DNA of 43,341 nt, from assembly GCA_022616535.1 (NCBI GenBank), contig JAKEEM010000004.1, forward strand, positions 1 to 43,341. Direction: 5' to 3'. A model generated the notes under the pieces. The model searched no databases. It was not told the DNA's origin and worked only from the letters and a program-made list of their open reading frames with translations. Numbering within the stretch: position 1 is the stretch's first letter; each line of letters begins with the position of its first letter. The position numbers and the translations under genes were made by a program. The DNA is from Chlorobiota bacterium (GTDB lineage: Bacteria; Bacteroidota; Ignavibacteria; Tepidaquicellales; OLB5). Positions 35,142-43,209 of the stretch are shown in pieces.

Positions 35142-37580
35142 ATGAGTGAAACAGAGGAAAAAACCCAAACAATCGATGAATCCTTAATCAGTAAGACAAA
35201 TCTGCCGACAGCCCTGCCGGTCGTCCCGTTAAGGGATATTGTTATCTTCCCGTACATGATGTACCCCATCCTAGCGGGCAGGGAGTCAACCATCAGTGCT
35301 ATCAATTATGCACTTGAGCGCGAGAAATACATTATGATTATAACGCAGAAGGATTCGAAGATTGAGGACCCCGAGCCTAAACATCTTTACAGCTGCGGAA
35401 CTGTTGCAAGAATACTTCAGGTTATTAAGCTTCCTAATAACCTGATTAAAGTATTAATCGACGGGCTTGCCCAGGCAAAGGTTTTAAGCTTCAGGCAGAA
35501 CAATTTTCTTGAAGCAGATATCGAATACAACTTCTCAAAGATTGAGGAAACAGTTGAACTGAAGGCGCTTGTGAGACAGGCATCACGGCTGTTTCAGGAT
35601 TATATTTCGAACAACCGGAACGTGGCGCAGGAGTCGCTTCTTGCTTATGAAAATATAAAGGAACCCGACAGAAAGCTTTATTATATTGCCTCCACAATTC
35701 TCGTATCACTTCAAAGGAAGCAGAGAATACTTGAGCTGAATTCAATTATTGAGCAGTATTATGAGCTTATTAACATTTTAAGCTCTGAGCTTGAGATATT
35801 TAAAGTCGAAAAAGACATCGAAGCCAAGATAAGCCACAGCATGCAGAAAAACCAAAGAAGGTTTATAGTTCAGGAACAGATAAAAATACTTCAGGAAGAG
35901 TTAAATGAGGAAGACGAAACCGACCCCGAGTTCATTAAACTGAAGGAGCAGATACAGAATTCCAAAATGCCGAAGGAAGTAATGGAAAAGGCAATGGAGG
36001 AATTTAATAAGCTCAAGAAAATCCCGGCAATGTCACCGGAGGCAACTGTATCGCGCAACTACCTTGACTGGATGGTAAGCGTGCCGTGGAATACATATAC
36101 AAAAGATAATCTTGATATAGCACACGCAAAAAAAATACTTGACGAAGACCATTTCGGACTGGAAAAACCAAAGGAAAGGGTTTTAGAGCACATTGCAATT
36201 TTAAACAACCTTGAAAGGATAAACAAAGGAAAAAAAGAAAAAGCAGACCTGAAGGCAAGGGCTCAGATATTATGCCTTGTCGGACCACCGGGAGTTGGCA
36301 AAACCTCTCTTGGAAAATCGATAGCAAGGGCGCTTAACAGAAAATTCGTGAGAATATCTCTCGGAGGTGTTAGAGACGAGGCAGAAATCCGCGGGCACAG
36401 AAGAACTTACATCGGCTCAATGCCGGGAAAGATAATACAATCGATGCGCAGGGCAGCAACGTGCAACCCGATTATACTAATGGATGAAATCGATAAAATG
36501 GGGATGGATTTCAGGGGCGACCCGGCAAGCGCGCTGCTTGAAGCTCTTGACCCGGAGCAGAACAACACGTTTAATGACCACTATCTTGACGTTGACTACG
36601 ATTTATCGAAGGTGCTTTTTATAACGACGGCTAATGTGCAGTATGCAATTCCCCTGCCGCTTCAGGACAGGATGGAAATAATCCATATGTCAGGCTACCT
36701 TGACCACGAAAAGCTTGAAATTGCCAAAAGACACATAATACCCAAGCTTTTAAAAGAACACGGCTTATCAGAAGAAGAGGTCGTAATACCCGACGGTGCA
36801 ATAAAAAAATTGATAAACGAATATACAAGGGAAGCAGGTGTGAGAAACCTTGAGCGGGAAATTGCCTCATTAATGAGAAAGATAACAAAGGAACTCGTCT
36901 TAAAGAAGGTGAAAGTAAACGGAGTAAAGCAAAAGAAATCCGAGGCACTTAAAATTACAGGCGAGCTGGTTGAAAAATACCTTGGTGTCCCGAAATTCAA
37001 GGAAAAAAGAGCCGATAAAGAGGATAAGGTCGGCTCGGCCGTTGGTTTGGCGTGGACTTCAATGGGAGGCGATATACTTGATATCGAAGTCAGCGTTATG
37101 CCCGGTAAGGAAAAACTGACTTTAACCGGACAGCTTGGCGATGTTATGAAAGAATCGGCTTTTGCGGGACTCTCTTATATCCGTTCAAACGCAAAAAAAT
37201 TCGGCTTAACAAATTCGTTTTTCTCTAATAAAGAAGTGCATATTCATATTCCCGAAGGAGCTATACCCAAAGACGGTCCTTCTGCGGGAATAACAATGAC
37301 TATTGCAATGCTCTCTGCATTAACAGCCATCCCATCACGCTCGGATGTTGCAATGACGGGTGAAATAACCTTGAGAGGAGAGATCCTTCCAATAGGAGGG
37401 CTTAATGAAAAGCTCCTGGCCGCGCAGAGAAGCGGGATAAAAACCGTTTTAATACCGAAGGAAAATCAAAAAGACCTGAAAGAAATACCTGATAAAATAA
37501 AGGAAGGACTGAAGATTGTTACGGTCGAAAATCTGGAAGATGCGCTGAAGTATATCTTCAAAAAGAAATTTAAGAAGTGA
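35142..37580 (+). CDS. lon: ATP-dependent protease Lon
   Basis: Lon unfolds and degrades damaged and regulatory proteins as a hexamer in the cytoplasm. The 812-residue protein has the substrate-binding N-domain ([20 protein letters not shown]). The AAA+ domain has Walker [10 protein letters not shown] (381-389) and Walker [11 protein letters not shown] (443-452). The P-domain has the Ser-Lys dyad (Ser714 in [11 protein letters not shown], Lys757 in [10 protein letters not shown]). All key residues are intact and length is normal for LonA. It starts very close to a consensus promoter. No CIRCE/HrcA-like inverted repeat was seen upstream. It ends immediately next to the stop of the convergent barrel gene, with no spacer. 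Confidence 0.96.
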   Translation: MSETEEKTQTIDESLISKTNLPTALPVVPLRDIVIFPYMMYPILAGRESTISAINYALEREKYIMIITQKDSKIEDPEPKHLYSCGTVARILQVIKLPNNLIKVLIDGLAQAKVLSFRQNNFLEADIEYNFSKIEETVELKALVRQASRLFQDYISNNRNVAQESLLAYENIKEPDRKLYYIASTILVSLQRKQRILELNSIIEQYYELINILSSELEIFKVEKDIEAKISHSMQKNQRRFIVQEQIKILQEELNEEDETDPEFIKLKEQIQNSKMPKEVMEKAMEEFNKLKKIPAMSPEATVSRNYLDWMVSVPWNTYTKDNLDIAHAKKILDEDHFGLEKPKERVLEHIAILNNLERINKGKKEKADLKARAQILCLVGPPGVGKTSLGKSIARALNRKFVRISLGGVRDEAEIRGHRRTYIGSMPGKIIQSMRRAATCNPIILMDEIDKMGMDFRGDPASALLEALDPEQNNTFNDHYLDVDYDLSKVLFITTANVQYAIPLPLQDRMEIIHMSGYLDHEKLEIAKRHIIPKLLKEHGLSEEEVVIPDGAIKKLINEYTREAGVRNLEREIASLMRKITKELVLKKVKVNGVKQKKSEALKITGELVEKYLGVPKFKEKRADKEDKVGSAVGLAWTSMGGDILDIEVSVMPGKEKLTLTGQLGDVMKESAFAGLSYIRSNAKKFGLTNSFFSNKEVHIHIPEGAIPKDGPSAGITMTIAMLSALTAIPSRSDVAMTGEITLRGEILPIGGLNEKLLAAQRSGIKTVLIPKENQKDLKEIPDKIKEGLKIVTVENLEDALKYIFKKKFKK

Positions 37581-38453
37581 TTATTTTAAGATTTTATCAG
37601 GAAGTCTGTATTTTTTCTCCTTAACACCGAAGAAATAGCTGATTCCAACACTGCCTGAGTAATATGCGAACTGTTTCCAGCCGGCAAATAAAACAGGGTC
37701 GTCTCCTGTCGGAATAGGGTCGTCATTAAGATGAGTTTCAAAGTGAGTCGAGCCTTCGGGAATTTGCTCCCCAACTTCGGTATCCTTCATAAGCAAATTA
37801 GCGTGTGTGAATTTGAAACCGAGATTAAGCCCGATATTTCTGGCAAAAGCATATTCAAGCCCGACAAACACGGAATAACCAAGCCTGATTCCGGATTTTA
37901 TATCAACGCTGATTACGTTATTATCCTGCGTGTTCATAAGCCGTGAACTTCCTGAAATAGAGCTTATCAGCGTGTTGGCTCCTATAAAATACTTAACTTT
38001 ATGAGTCGGTGTGAAGTTATACTCCATACCTACCCCTCCGTTAATTGAATTGTAAGCAACCTCTCCTTCCTGGTCGTTGCTTGCAATCATATTGCTTTTA
38101 AACCTGTCGAAACCGGTTACAATATCAATCCAAAACTTTCCGGTTTTATTAATGGGGATTTTACCGATGAGATTAAAGCCAAAGCCGTTTCTTACGCCAA
38201 ATGTTTTACCCTCAAGCAAATCCTGCCTGCTGAAACCGCCGTTGTGAGAAGTAAGCTCCATAGCCCCGCTGTTGTAGCCGCCGTTAAAGTGGAGTATGAA
38301 CTTCGGAACGGTTCTGAGAGTAACAATTGTGATGATTTTAGTCTTTTTTGTTACAACTGTATCGATTTTCAGCTGGTAATTCTGTGAAAATAAATTATTA
38401 CTGTAAATTAAAACAAAAACAAGTAATATTTTTAAAAATAGCTTATTCATCAT
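37581..38453 (-). CDS. outer-membrane beta-barrel paralog 1 of the SPOR/barrel cluster
   Basis: This 290-residue protein has a signal peptide (FLKILLVFVLIYSNNLFSQ). A barrel follows with the features shared by all members of the cluster: KFILHFNGGYNSGAMEL near the start, FGVRNGFGFNLIGK, EGEVAYNSINGGVGMEYNF, FIGANTLISSISG, and the last strands GWKQFAYYSGSVGISYFFGV then KEKKYRL. Alternating aromatic and small residues suggest 8-10 strands. No enzymatic motif is seen and I do not recognise a named family. The ATG overlaps the stop of paralog 2 by 4 bases, so the two are co-translated. It is the last gene of the SPOR1-barrel2-barrel1 unit. Confidence 0.7.
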   Translation of the reverse strand: MMNKLFLKILLVFVLIYSNNLFSQNYQLKIDTVVTKKTKIITIVTLRTVPKFILHFNGGYNSGAMELTSHNGGFSRQDLLEGKTFGVRNGFGFNLIGKIPINKTGKFWIDIVTGFDRFKSNMIASNDQEGEVAYNSINGGVGMEYNFTPTHKVKYFIGANTLISSISGSSRLMNTQDNNVISVDIKSGIRLGYSVFVGLEYAFARNIGLNLGFKFTHANLLMKDTEVGEQIPEGSTHFETHLNDDPIPTGDDPVLFAGWKQFAYYSGSVGISYFFGVKEKKYRLPDKILK

Positions 38454-39283
38454 CTCGTATTTTTCATTCCGAAATAGTAATTTATGCCGGTATAAAACTG
38501 GCTGTAAAGAAATTGTTTCCAGCCGGAGTAAGCCGGAGGATTCGGGTCGTTTGACTTAATTTTATCATCGTTTAAGTAGGTTTCGCTCGGGCTGTTTGAA
38601 GCTTTGTTCTGGCGCCCGATAAGATTTGCATGGGTTAAACGGTAACCCAAATTAAAGCCAACTCTGTTGTTGAAAGCGTATTCGAATCCGAGATTTAAGC
38701 TTAAGCCGACTCTGAAAGAGCTCCTTATTCTCAAATTAAAATCGGTTGAATCGGTCGCAAGTACTGCTTTGCCGCTGATAAAATTGGCAATTATATCAAG
38801 CCCTACATACGGCTTAATTTTCTTTTGCGGCGAAAAATTATTTTCAACGCCTAATGAACCTGAAAAAACGTTATAGGCTACCTTCCCTTCGGGAGACTCG
38901 GATATAACAAAATTGCTTAAAAACCTGTTATATGATGTCCCTACATTTAATCTTATATATCCTTCTTTATTCAGCCGGATTTTCCCTAAGAGGGAAACAC
39001 CGAAGCCGTACCTTGTGCCGAAATTTCTTCCCAGCTCAAAATCATCTTTTCTGAATCTTGTATTATCATCGGAAGCAAGGTCCATATGCCCAATATTATA
39101 AGCAAAACTTAACTGCAGTGTTACCATAGGAGCCTTACCGCGCTTGAGCATGTTAAAAATCTTTTTATTTGCAGGAAAATTGTATGATGTGTCTTTGGAT
39201 GTAAAGCTTGTCTCCGGCTGAGAAAATAACTCAGTTCCGGTAAGAGAAATCATTATTGATAATATTAAAAATTTGAACTTCAA
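38450..39283 (-). CDS. outer-membrane beta-barrel paralog 2
   Basis: This barrel has about 277 residues. From the TTG at 39283 it reads MKFKFLILSIMISLTGTELF then SQ, a good signal peptide starting 13 bases after the SPOR1 stop. An ATG at 39331 would add 16 residues and overlap SPOR1 by 35 bases, so I prefer the TTG. Cluster motifs are present: LQLSFAYNIGHMDL, FGTRYGFGVSLLGK, IRLNVGTSYNRFLSNF, EGKVAYNVFSGSLGVENNF, PYVGLDIIANFISGKAVL and GWKQFLYSQFYTGINYYFGM. It is closest to paralog 4 by eye. Function unknown. Confidence 0.7.
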   Translation of the reverse strand: MKFKFLILSIMISLTGTELFSQPETSFTSKDTSYNFPANKKIFNMLKRGKAPMVTLQLSFAYNIGHMDLASDDNTRFRKDDFELGRNFGTRYGFGVSLLGKIRLNKEGYIRLNVGTSYNRFLSNFVISESPEGKVAYNVFSGSLGVENNFSPQKKIKPYVGLDIIANFISGKAVLATDSTDFNLRIRSSFRVGLSLNLGFEYAFNNRVGFNLGYRLTHANLIGRQNKASNSPSETYLNDDKIKSNDPNPPAYSGWKQFLYSQFYTGINYYFGMKNTR

Positions 39284-39296
39284 GCTGCTTGTTCTG

Positions 39297-39743
39297 CTAT
39301 TTAATTTTCTTTGTAATAACAAATGCGTCAAAGTATCCTAAGCGTCTTGCTTGTTCCCAATACTTCATTGCCTCTGCGCGGTTATTAAAAGTGCCTATTC
39401 TTATTTTATATATACCGTTCTGCAATTCATAATATACATCGCCGCCTACCTTCTGCTTGGCCAAAGCAAGAAATCTTTCGAAGTTATCTTTATTAATGAA
39501 AGCACCGATCTGAACAGTAAATGTAAAGGTTTCTTTTACTTTAACATCTAATTTCAGCTCTTCTTTTTTAGTTATATCCTCTTTTATATCCGTGATAATT
39601 CCAATTGTATCTATTACCAGTGTTTTTTCATCATAATCGACTCTATACTCGGCAATATCATATTCACCGGAACTGCACCCGATGTAAGAAAAACTTAAAA
39701 AAATTAAAAATAGTAATATATGTATTTTCACAAATTTTAACAT
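39297..39743 (-). CDS. SPOR-domain lipoprotein 1
   Basis: This 148-residue protein has a lipoprotein signal (ILLFLIFLSFSYIGC) and an acidic linker of about 50 residues. The C-terminal SPOR domain reads FTVQIGAFINKDNFERFLAL, YYELQNGIYKIRIGTFNNRA, then YWEQARRLGYFDAFVI. SPOR domains bind peptidoglycan glycan strands stripped of stem peptides, often at division septa. With a lipid anchor, the protein would bridge a membrane and the cell wall. The residues after the lipid cysteine (CSSGEYDIAEYRV) resemble those of barrel paralog 4 (CGSGSYNIEKGDV). It is the first gene of its unit, 188 bases after the upstream barrel 3 and separated from it by a terminator. Confidence 0.8.
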   Translation of the reverse strand: MLKFVKIHILLFLIFLSFSYIGCSSGEYDIAEYRVDYDEKTLVIDTIGIITDIKEDITKKEELKLDVKVKETFTFTVQIGAFINKDNFERFLALAKQKVGGDVYYELQNGIYKIRIGTFNNRAEAMKYWEQARRLGYFDAFVITKKIK

Positions 39744-39870
39744 AAATCAATATAGTTCATAATCTTATCAAAAACAATGATTATAAAGAAAAAAATTAGA
39801 AAAAACTATTAATTTTATTAAATTTAATGCGGTTAGCAATTTATAGAATCCCCCTTTGTACAATATAAAA

Positions 39871-39909
39871 CAAAAAAGGTTAGCTACAAATAACCAAAAT
39901 AGCTAACCT
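39871..39909 (-). terminator. rho-independent terminator after barrel paralog 3
   Basis: On the minus strand AGGTTAGCT (39909-39901) pairs perfectly with AGCTAACCT (39885-39877) around a 15-base loop, followed by TTTTTT. It lies 23 bases after the paralog 3 stop and divides the barrel/SPOR array into separate transcription units. Confidence 0.8.
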
Positions 39910-39931
39910 ATGAAAAATTTCTTGTATTATA

Positions 39932-40756
39932 TTAATTTAATTTATATTTCTTCTCCTTAACGCCAAAATAGTACCCAATCCCCAAAACTATCGAATAAAA
40001 TGAAAAATTCTTGTTCCCTGCAAATTTCAGGTTAGGGTTATCAGCATCCCTTAATTTAAATTCCCTATCTGAGTTATTCCCCTCTGCCTGCCTGAAAAGG
40101 GCGTTTGCATTGGTAAACCTTGCACCAATATTAAGCCCTAAATCGTTTGCAATTAGATATTCGGAGCCGACCATAAAACCATACCCCATACGGAAGCTGT
40201 TTAATATATCGTATTCCTCCACATAGGGCTCACCGATACCCCTGTTTTCAAACCATATTTTAGCGTGCCCGTTAATCATACTTGCATTCAGCTCGGCAGC
40301 AAGAAAAATTTTATAGCGGTGCCCGGGCGTAAAGTTATATTCAAGTCCCAAGGCACCTGTGAAGCAGTTATAGGTAGCTTTGCCGTCATCGGCTAAAGTG
40401 GTTTTATCGCCAAATGTGTAAGAAAGGAGCCTGTTATAAGTAAGCGACTGAATAAATCTGATATCGCCCCTGTTTGTGAGTGACATCTTTGAAATTACTG
40501 ATGCCCCATATCCTTTATCAGCCCCGAATGTTTGTCCGTCATAAATATACTCCGACCTTACGTCATCGTTGTATGTTCCCGATAATTCCAAAACAGCCTG
40601 ATTATAATTTAAGCTGAACTGAACCGTATACTTAGGTGAACTCCTGAGAAGCATGTATCTTTTAATCTGAGTTCGCTGTCCGTAAACCAAACCCGAGGCG
40701 GAGAGAAGAATTACAATAACTGCAAGCTTTATTTTTAGGCTAAACTTATCCCCCAT
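39932..40756 (-). CDS. outer-membrane beta-barrel paralog 3
   Basis: This 274-residue barrel has signal peptide LAVIVILLSASGLVYG-Q. Shared features are KYTVQFSLNYNQAVLEL, FGADKGYGASVISK, IRFIQSLTYNRLLSYTF, GKATYNCFTGALGLEYNFTP, AAELNASMINGHAKI, FRMGYGFMVGSEYLIAND, LNIGARFTNANALF and the end GNKNFSFYSIVLGIGYYFGV with KEKKYKLN. Its C-terminal sequence is also the best match to the partial fifth paralog (LRDxxxxxLKFxGxKNFxFY). It starts 11 bases after the paralog 4 stop and is followed by a terminator. Function unknown. Confidence 0.7.
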   Translation of the reverse strand: MGDKFSLKIKLAVIVILLSASGLVYGQRTQIKRYMLLRSSPKYTVQFSLNYNQAVLELSGTYNDDVRSEYIYDGQTFGADKGYGASVISKMSLTNRGDIRFIQSLTYNRLLSYTFGDKTTLADDGKATYNCFTGALGLEYNFTPGHRYKIFLAAELNASMINGHAKIWFENRGIGEPYVEEYDILNSFRMGYGFMVGSEYLIANDLGLNIGARFTNANALFRQAEGNNSDREFKLRDADNPNLKFAGNKNFSFYSIVLGIGYYFGVKEKKYKLN

Positions 40757-40767
40757 TTGAGAAATAG

Positions 40768-41631
40768 CTATTTATTGAACTGGTAAACTATATCTTTAAT
40801 ACCCAAATAAAAATTCACTCCAACAAAAAAAGTTGTAAACGTAAAGTTTTTAAAACCCCCGAATTCCAGCGGACCGTTGACAACCTTTTTATCCCTGATA
40901 TTAATTTCATTGGGGTTGTTATTGGATTCAGATTTTTTTAAAACCTGATTGGCATTTGTTACCTTTAAGCCGACATTAACTCCAAACCTGTTATTAAACA
41001 TATATTCCAGGCCTGAATAAACCATGTAGCCGATTCTGAAAGTATTTTTTATCGTAACAGTTCTTGTTGTGTTATTGGTTAAATTGTTAAGACTTGCTTT
41101 TCCGGAAATAAAGTTTACCTGGATTTCACCGGCAATATAGGGCTTGAGCCTGAAGCTGGGGCTGAACGAATTTTCAAGTCCAACGCCAATGCTTAAGACG
41201 TTATAACCCACGCTTCCGTAAGGTGACTTGCTTGTGAAAAAATTACTTTGAAAGCGGTTGTAGCCGGTGCTTACGTTTAACCTTACATTGCCTTCCTTAT
41301 GCAATGGCAGTTTCCCGATCACCATAAAGCCAAATCCGGTTCTGACGCCGAAGTTTTGTCCCTCTAAAAATTGCTGAGTATCTAAAACAGTGGAATAGTT
41401 GGAAGAAAGCTCAGCCATTCCCAAATTTAAACCACCTGAAACTTGAAGTGTAAATAAGGGAGCGCTTTTGATTTTATAAAAATTTTTTAACTTAGCTCCG
41501 GTCGATTTATACTTGAGAGTATCTTTAACATCTCCTTTTTCAATGTTATAGCTACCCGAACCGCAGCCAAATAAAAAAATAAATCCTATAATTATAGGGG
41601 CTATAGAAAAATACTTAAATTTCAAAATCAA
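40768..41631 (-). CDS. beta-barrel paralog 4 with a lipoprotein-type N-terminus
   Basis: This protein of about 287 residues has the same barrel as its neighbours: LFTLQVSGGLNLGMAEL, FGVRTGFGFMVIGK, VRLNVSTGYNRFQSNF, YGSVGYNVLSIGVGLENSF, GEIQVNFISGKASL, FRIGYMVYSGLEYMFNN, FGGFKNFTFTTFFVGVNFYL. Unlike them it begins with a lipoprotein signal, FSIAPIIIGFIFLFGC, followed by GSGSYNIEKGDVKD, which resembles the SPOR lipoproteins. It may be a lipidated barrel, or may have gained this N-terminus by recombination. The start is a TTG at 41631. A second TTG two codons later gives MKFKYF, like the MKFKFL start of paralog 2. Confidence 0.7.
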   Translation of the reverse strand: MILKFKYFSIAPIIIGFIFLFGCGSGSYNIEKGDVKDTLKYKSTGAKLKNFYKIKSAPLFTLQVSGGLNLGMAELSSNYSTVLDTQQFLEGQNFGVRTGFGFMVIGKLPLHKEGNVRLNVSTGYNRFQSNFFTSKSPYGSVGYNVLSIGVGLENSFSPSFRLKPYIAGEIQVNFISGKASLNNLTNNTTRTVTIKNTFRIGYMVYSGLEYMFNNRFGVNVGLKVTNANQVLKKSESNNNPNEINIRDKKVVNGPLEFGGFKNFTFTTFFVGVNFYLGIKDIVYQFNK

Positions 41632-41723
41632 GAAATTTCTACTAAATTTTAAGTAGTTAGTCCTTTCTATTACAACTAAAATATTAAGAAAAAATCATAA
41701 ATGCAATAATCTTTTACTACTTA

Positions 41724-42242
41724 CTATTCCTTTGTAGTTTCCACGACAAATGTATCTGTAAAACCCTTATCGAAAATTTTGTTAAGAACAACAGCAGCAT
41801 CTTCAAGCGAGCCATAAGAACCGATTCTGATTTTATACATTCCGCCTACCTTTACGTAGTCAATATCCTGAATTTTTAGGATTTCTTTAGCTTTTTCAAC
41901 AAAATCAGAGATAAATTCTTCTGTATTAAAAGCGCCAATCTGAACTGAAAATGACTTATTAAGGCTAAGATTTTCGCTTGTTTTATTGGTCTTTCCCTTT
42001 AGAGTTCCGCTGTCTCTTATTTCCAGATTTATAACAACGGTTTCTTCAGGAGTTCCGCTATCTCTGTATTCTTTTTTAATATCTGTTTTTTCTGACTTTA
42101 CATCTCCGGCAGTCTGCTTAGGAGATGCGCCAATGTCTTCAGATTCAACCAATTCCATTTCATTTTCACTTGAACCACAGCCCGCTAAAACAAAAAATAC
42201 TATCAGTAAAAGTAGGGTCTTTACCTTAATGAATTTTTTCAT
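41724..42242 (-). CDS. SPOR-domain lipoprotein 2
   Basis: This 172-residue protein has a clear lipobox (LLLLIVFFVLAGC, Cys22). A linker of about 75 residues is acidic and Ser/Thr-rich with two RDSGT units. The C-terminal SPOR domain reads SFSVQIGAFNTEEFISDFVE, VKVGGMYKIRIGSYGSLEDA, FTDTFVVE. It is expected to sit in the periplasm, anchored by lipid and contacting denuded peptidoglycan. It precedes barrel paralogs 4 and 3 with a 92-base spacer, giving a SPOR-barrel-barrel order like that of the SPOR1 unit. That repeated order supports duplication of a whole module. Confidence 0.8.
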   Translation of the reverse strand: MKKFIKVKTLLLLIVFFVLAGCGSSENEMELVESEDIGASPKQTAGDVKSEKTDIKKEYRDSGTPEETVVINLEIRDSGTLKGKTNKTSENLSLNKSFSVQIGAFNTEEFISDFVEKAKEILKIQDIDYVKVGGMYKIRIGSYGSLEDAAVVLNKIFDKGFTDTFVVETTKE

Positions 42243-42436
42243 GTATTTTGCTCCAATTTTTTAATTGTTATGTCCTATTTTTGAATAATTTAGACTGCAA
42301 AATACTACGAAAAGACTATACCCTACAATACCGTTTAATAGGTATGAATACTACTGAAAATACACTATTAACTTGTCACCTCTTTAAGGGGCATGATTTT
42401 ATTTTTTACGTTTTAGCTTGGTTTTGCTTACTTTAT

Positions 42437-42901
42437 CTACCGCTTTTCTACTTTTAAGCTTGTTAATTCAACAACAAAACAGTCCATATAGCCTGCATTC
42501 TGGACTACAGGTAAAAAATTAATTGCCGCCTCTTTTGAGGCGAAACTGCCAAATCTGACCTTGTACAACCCGTCAACATCCTTATAATATATTTCTTCAT
42601 TAACCAGTTTTTTCTGAGCCCTTTTCATTAGAGAATAAGCCCGTCTTTCTTCATTAAATGCGCCGATTTGTATTATATATACTCTCGAAACCACTTCTTT
42701 TTCGGTGTATTTGGGTTCAGACGGGGTCTCGGTTTTTACTTCGGTTGTTTGCTCTTTTACATCGCTTACGGGTTCTGGTTCTTTTTTTACTTCCTCAACA
42801 GGCTCTTCGACTTCGATAATCTGATACATCGGTGAATTACAGCTTGAAACAAACGCTAATATAAGCAAAAGCCAAAAATATTTGATTTTACTTTGAATCA
42901 T
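42437..42901 (-). CDS. SPOR-domain lipoprotein 3
   Basis: This 154-residue protein has a lipoprotein signal (YFWLLLILAFVSSC, Cys21). A Glu/Val/Pro-rich linker (about 28-66, with VEEPVEEVKKEPEPV) could span the periplasm. The SPOR domain reads VYIIQIGAFNEERRAYSLMK, YYKDVDGLYKVRFGSFASKE, NAGYMDCFVVEL. Its upstream region carries an 18-bp tandem duplication that doubles a GGAGGG ribosome-binding-like site. It follows barrel paralog 5 by 308 bases and precedes SPOR2 by 194 bases. Role inferred as for the other SPOR lipoproteins. Confidence 0.8.
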   Translation of the reverse strand: MIQSKIKYFWLLLILAFVSSCNSPMYQIIEVEEPVEEVKKEPEPVSDVKEQTTEVKTETPSEPKYTEKEVVSRVYIIQIGAFNEERRAYSLMKRAQKKLVNEEIYYKDVDGLYKVRFGSFASKEAAINFLPVVQNAGYMDCFVVELTSLKVEKR

Positions 42902-42936
42902 TTGATATACTACCCTCCTTTGATATACTACCCTCC
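42901..42936 (-). repeat. 18-bp perfect tandem duplication doubling the Shine-Dalgarno of SPOR3
   Basis: TTTGATATACTACCCTCC occurs twice (42901-42918 and 42919-42936). On the minus strand each copy reads GGAGGG followed by TAGTATATCAAA. The proximal copy places GGAGGG 11 bases before the ATG, with the A of the ATG supplied by the unit's last base. Only the proximal copy is followed by TG. Confidence 0.85.
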
Positions 42937-43209
42937 ATAGCTGTAAAAATAATCTCTTTATAAGTTAAATACAAGTTTCCTTTATGTTTGCACAAAATCT
43001 AAAATACAAGTGATATTCCCATACTTCAATACAGTGTTCAGGGGAGAAGCTTATTCAGTATTACAAGGGCTCAAGTATGTATTTTTAAATCTTGCTCTCA
43101 AATTATGAGCAGCAAAAACAAGAAAATAAATAATAATCCGACAAATTCTGAAATTGAAAATTTTATTTTAAATTCCAAATCTTTTTCCTTATTAGTGTTA
43201 TTTAAATTC
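42937..43209. other. intergenic region between SPOR3 and barrel paralog 5
   Basis: No gene, clear terminator or consensus promoter was seen in this AT-rich stretch. It is the longest gap in the barrel/SPOR array and is a likely site for a SPOR3 promoter. Confidence 0.4.

Noticed and set aside
42248-42457. Plus-strand open frame of 69 codons between SPOR2 and SPOR3
   Set aside because: It is AT-rich, low-quality sequence with no ribosome-binding site, in the gap between two minus-strand genes.
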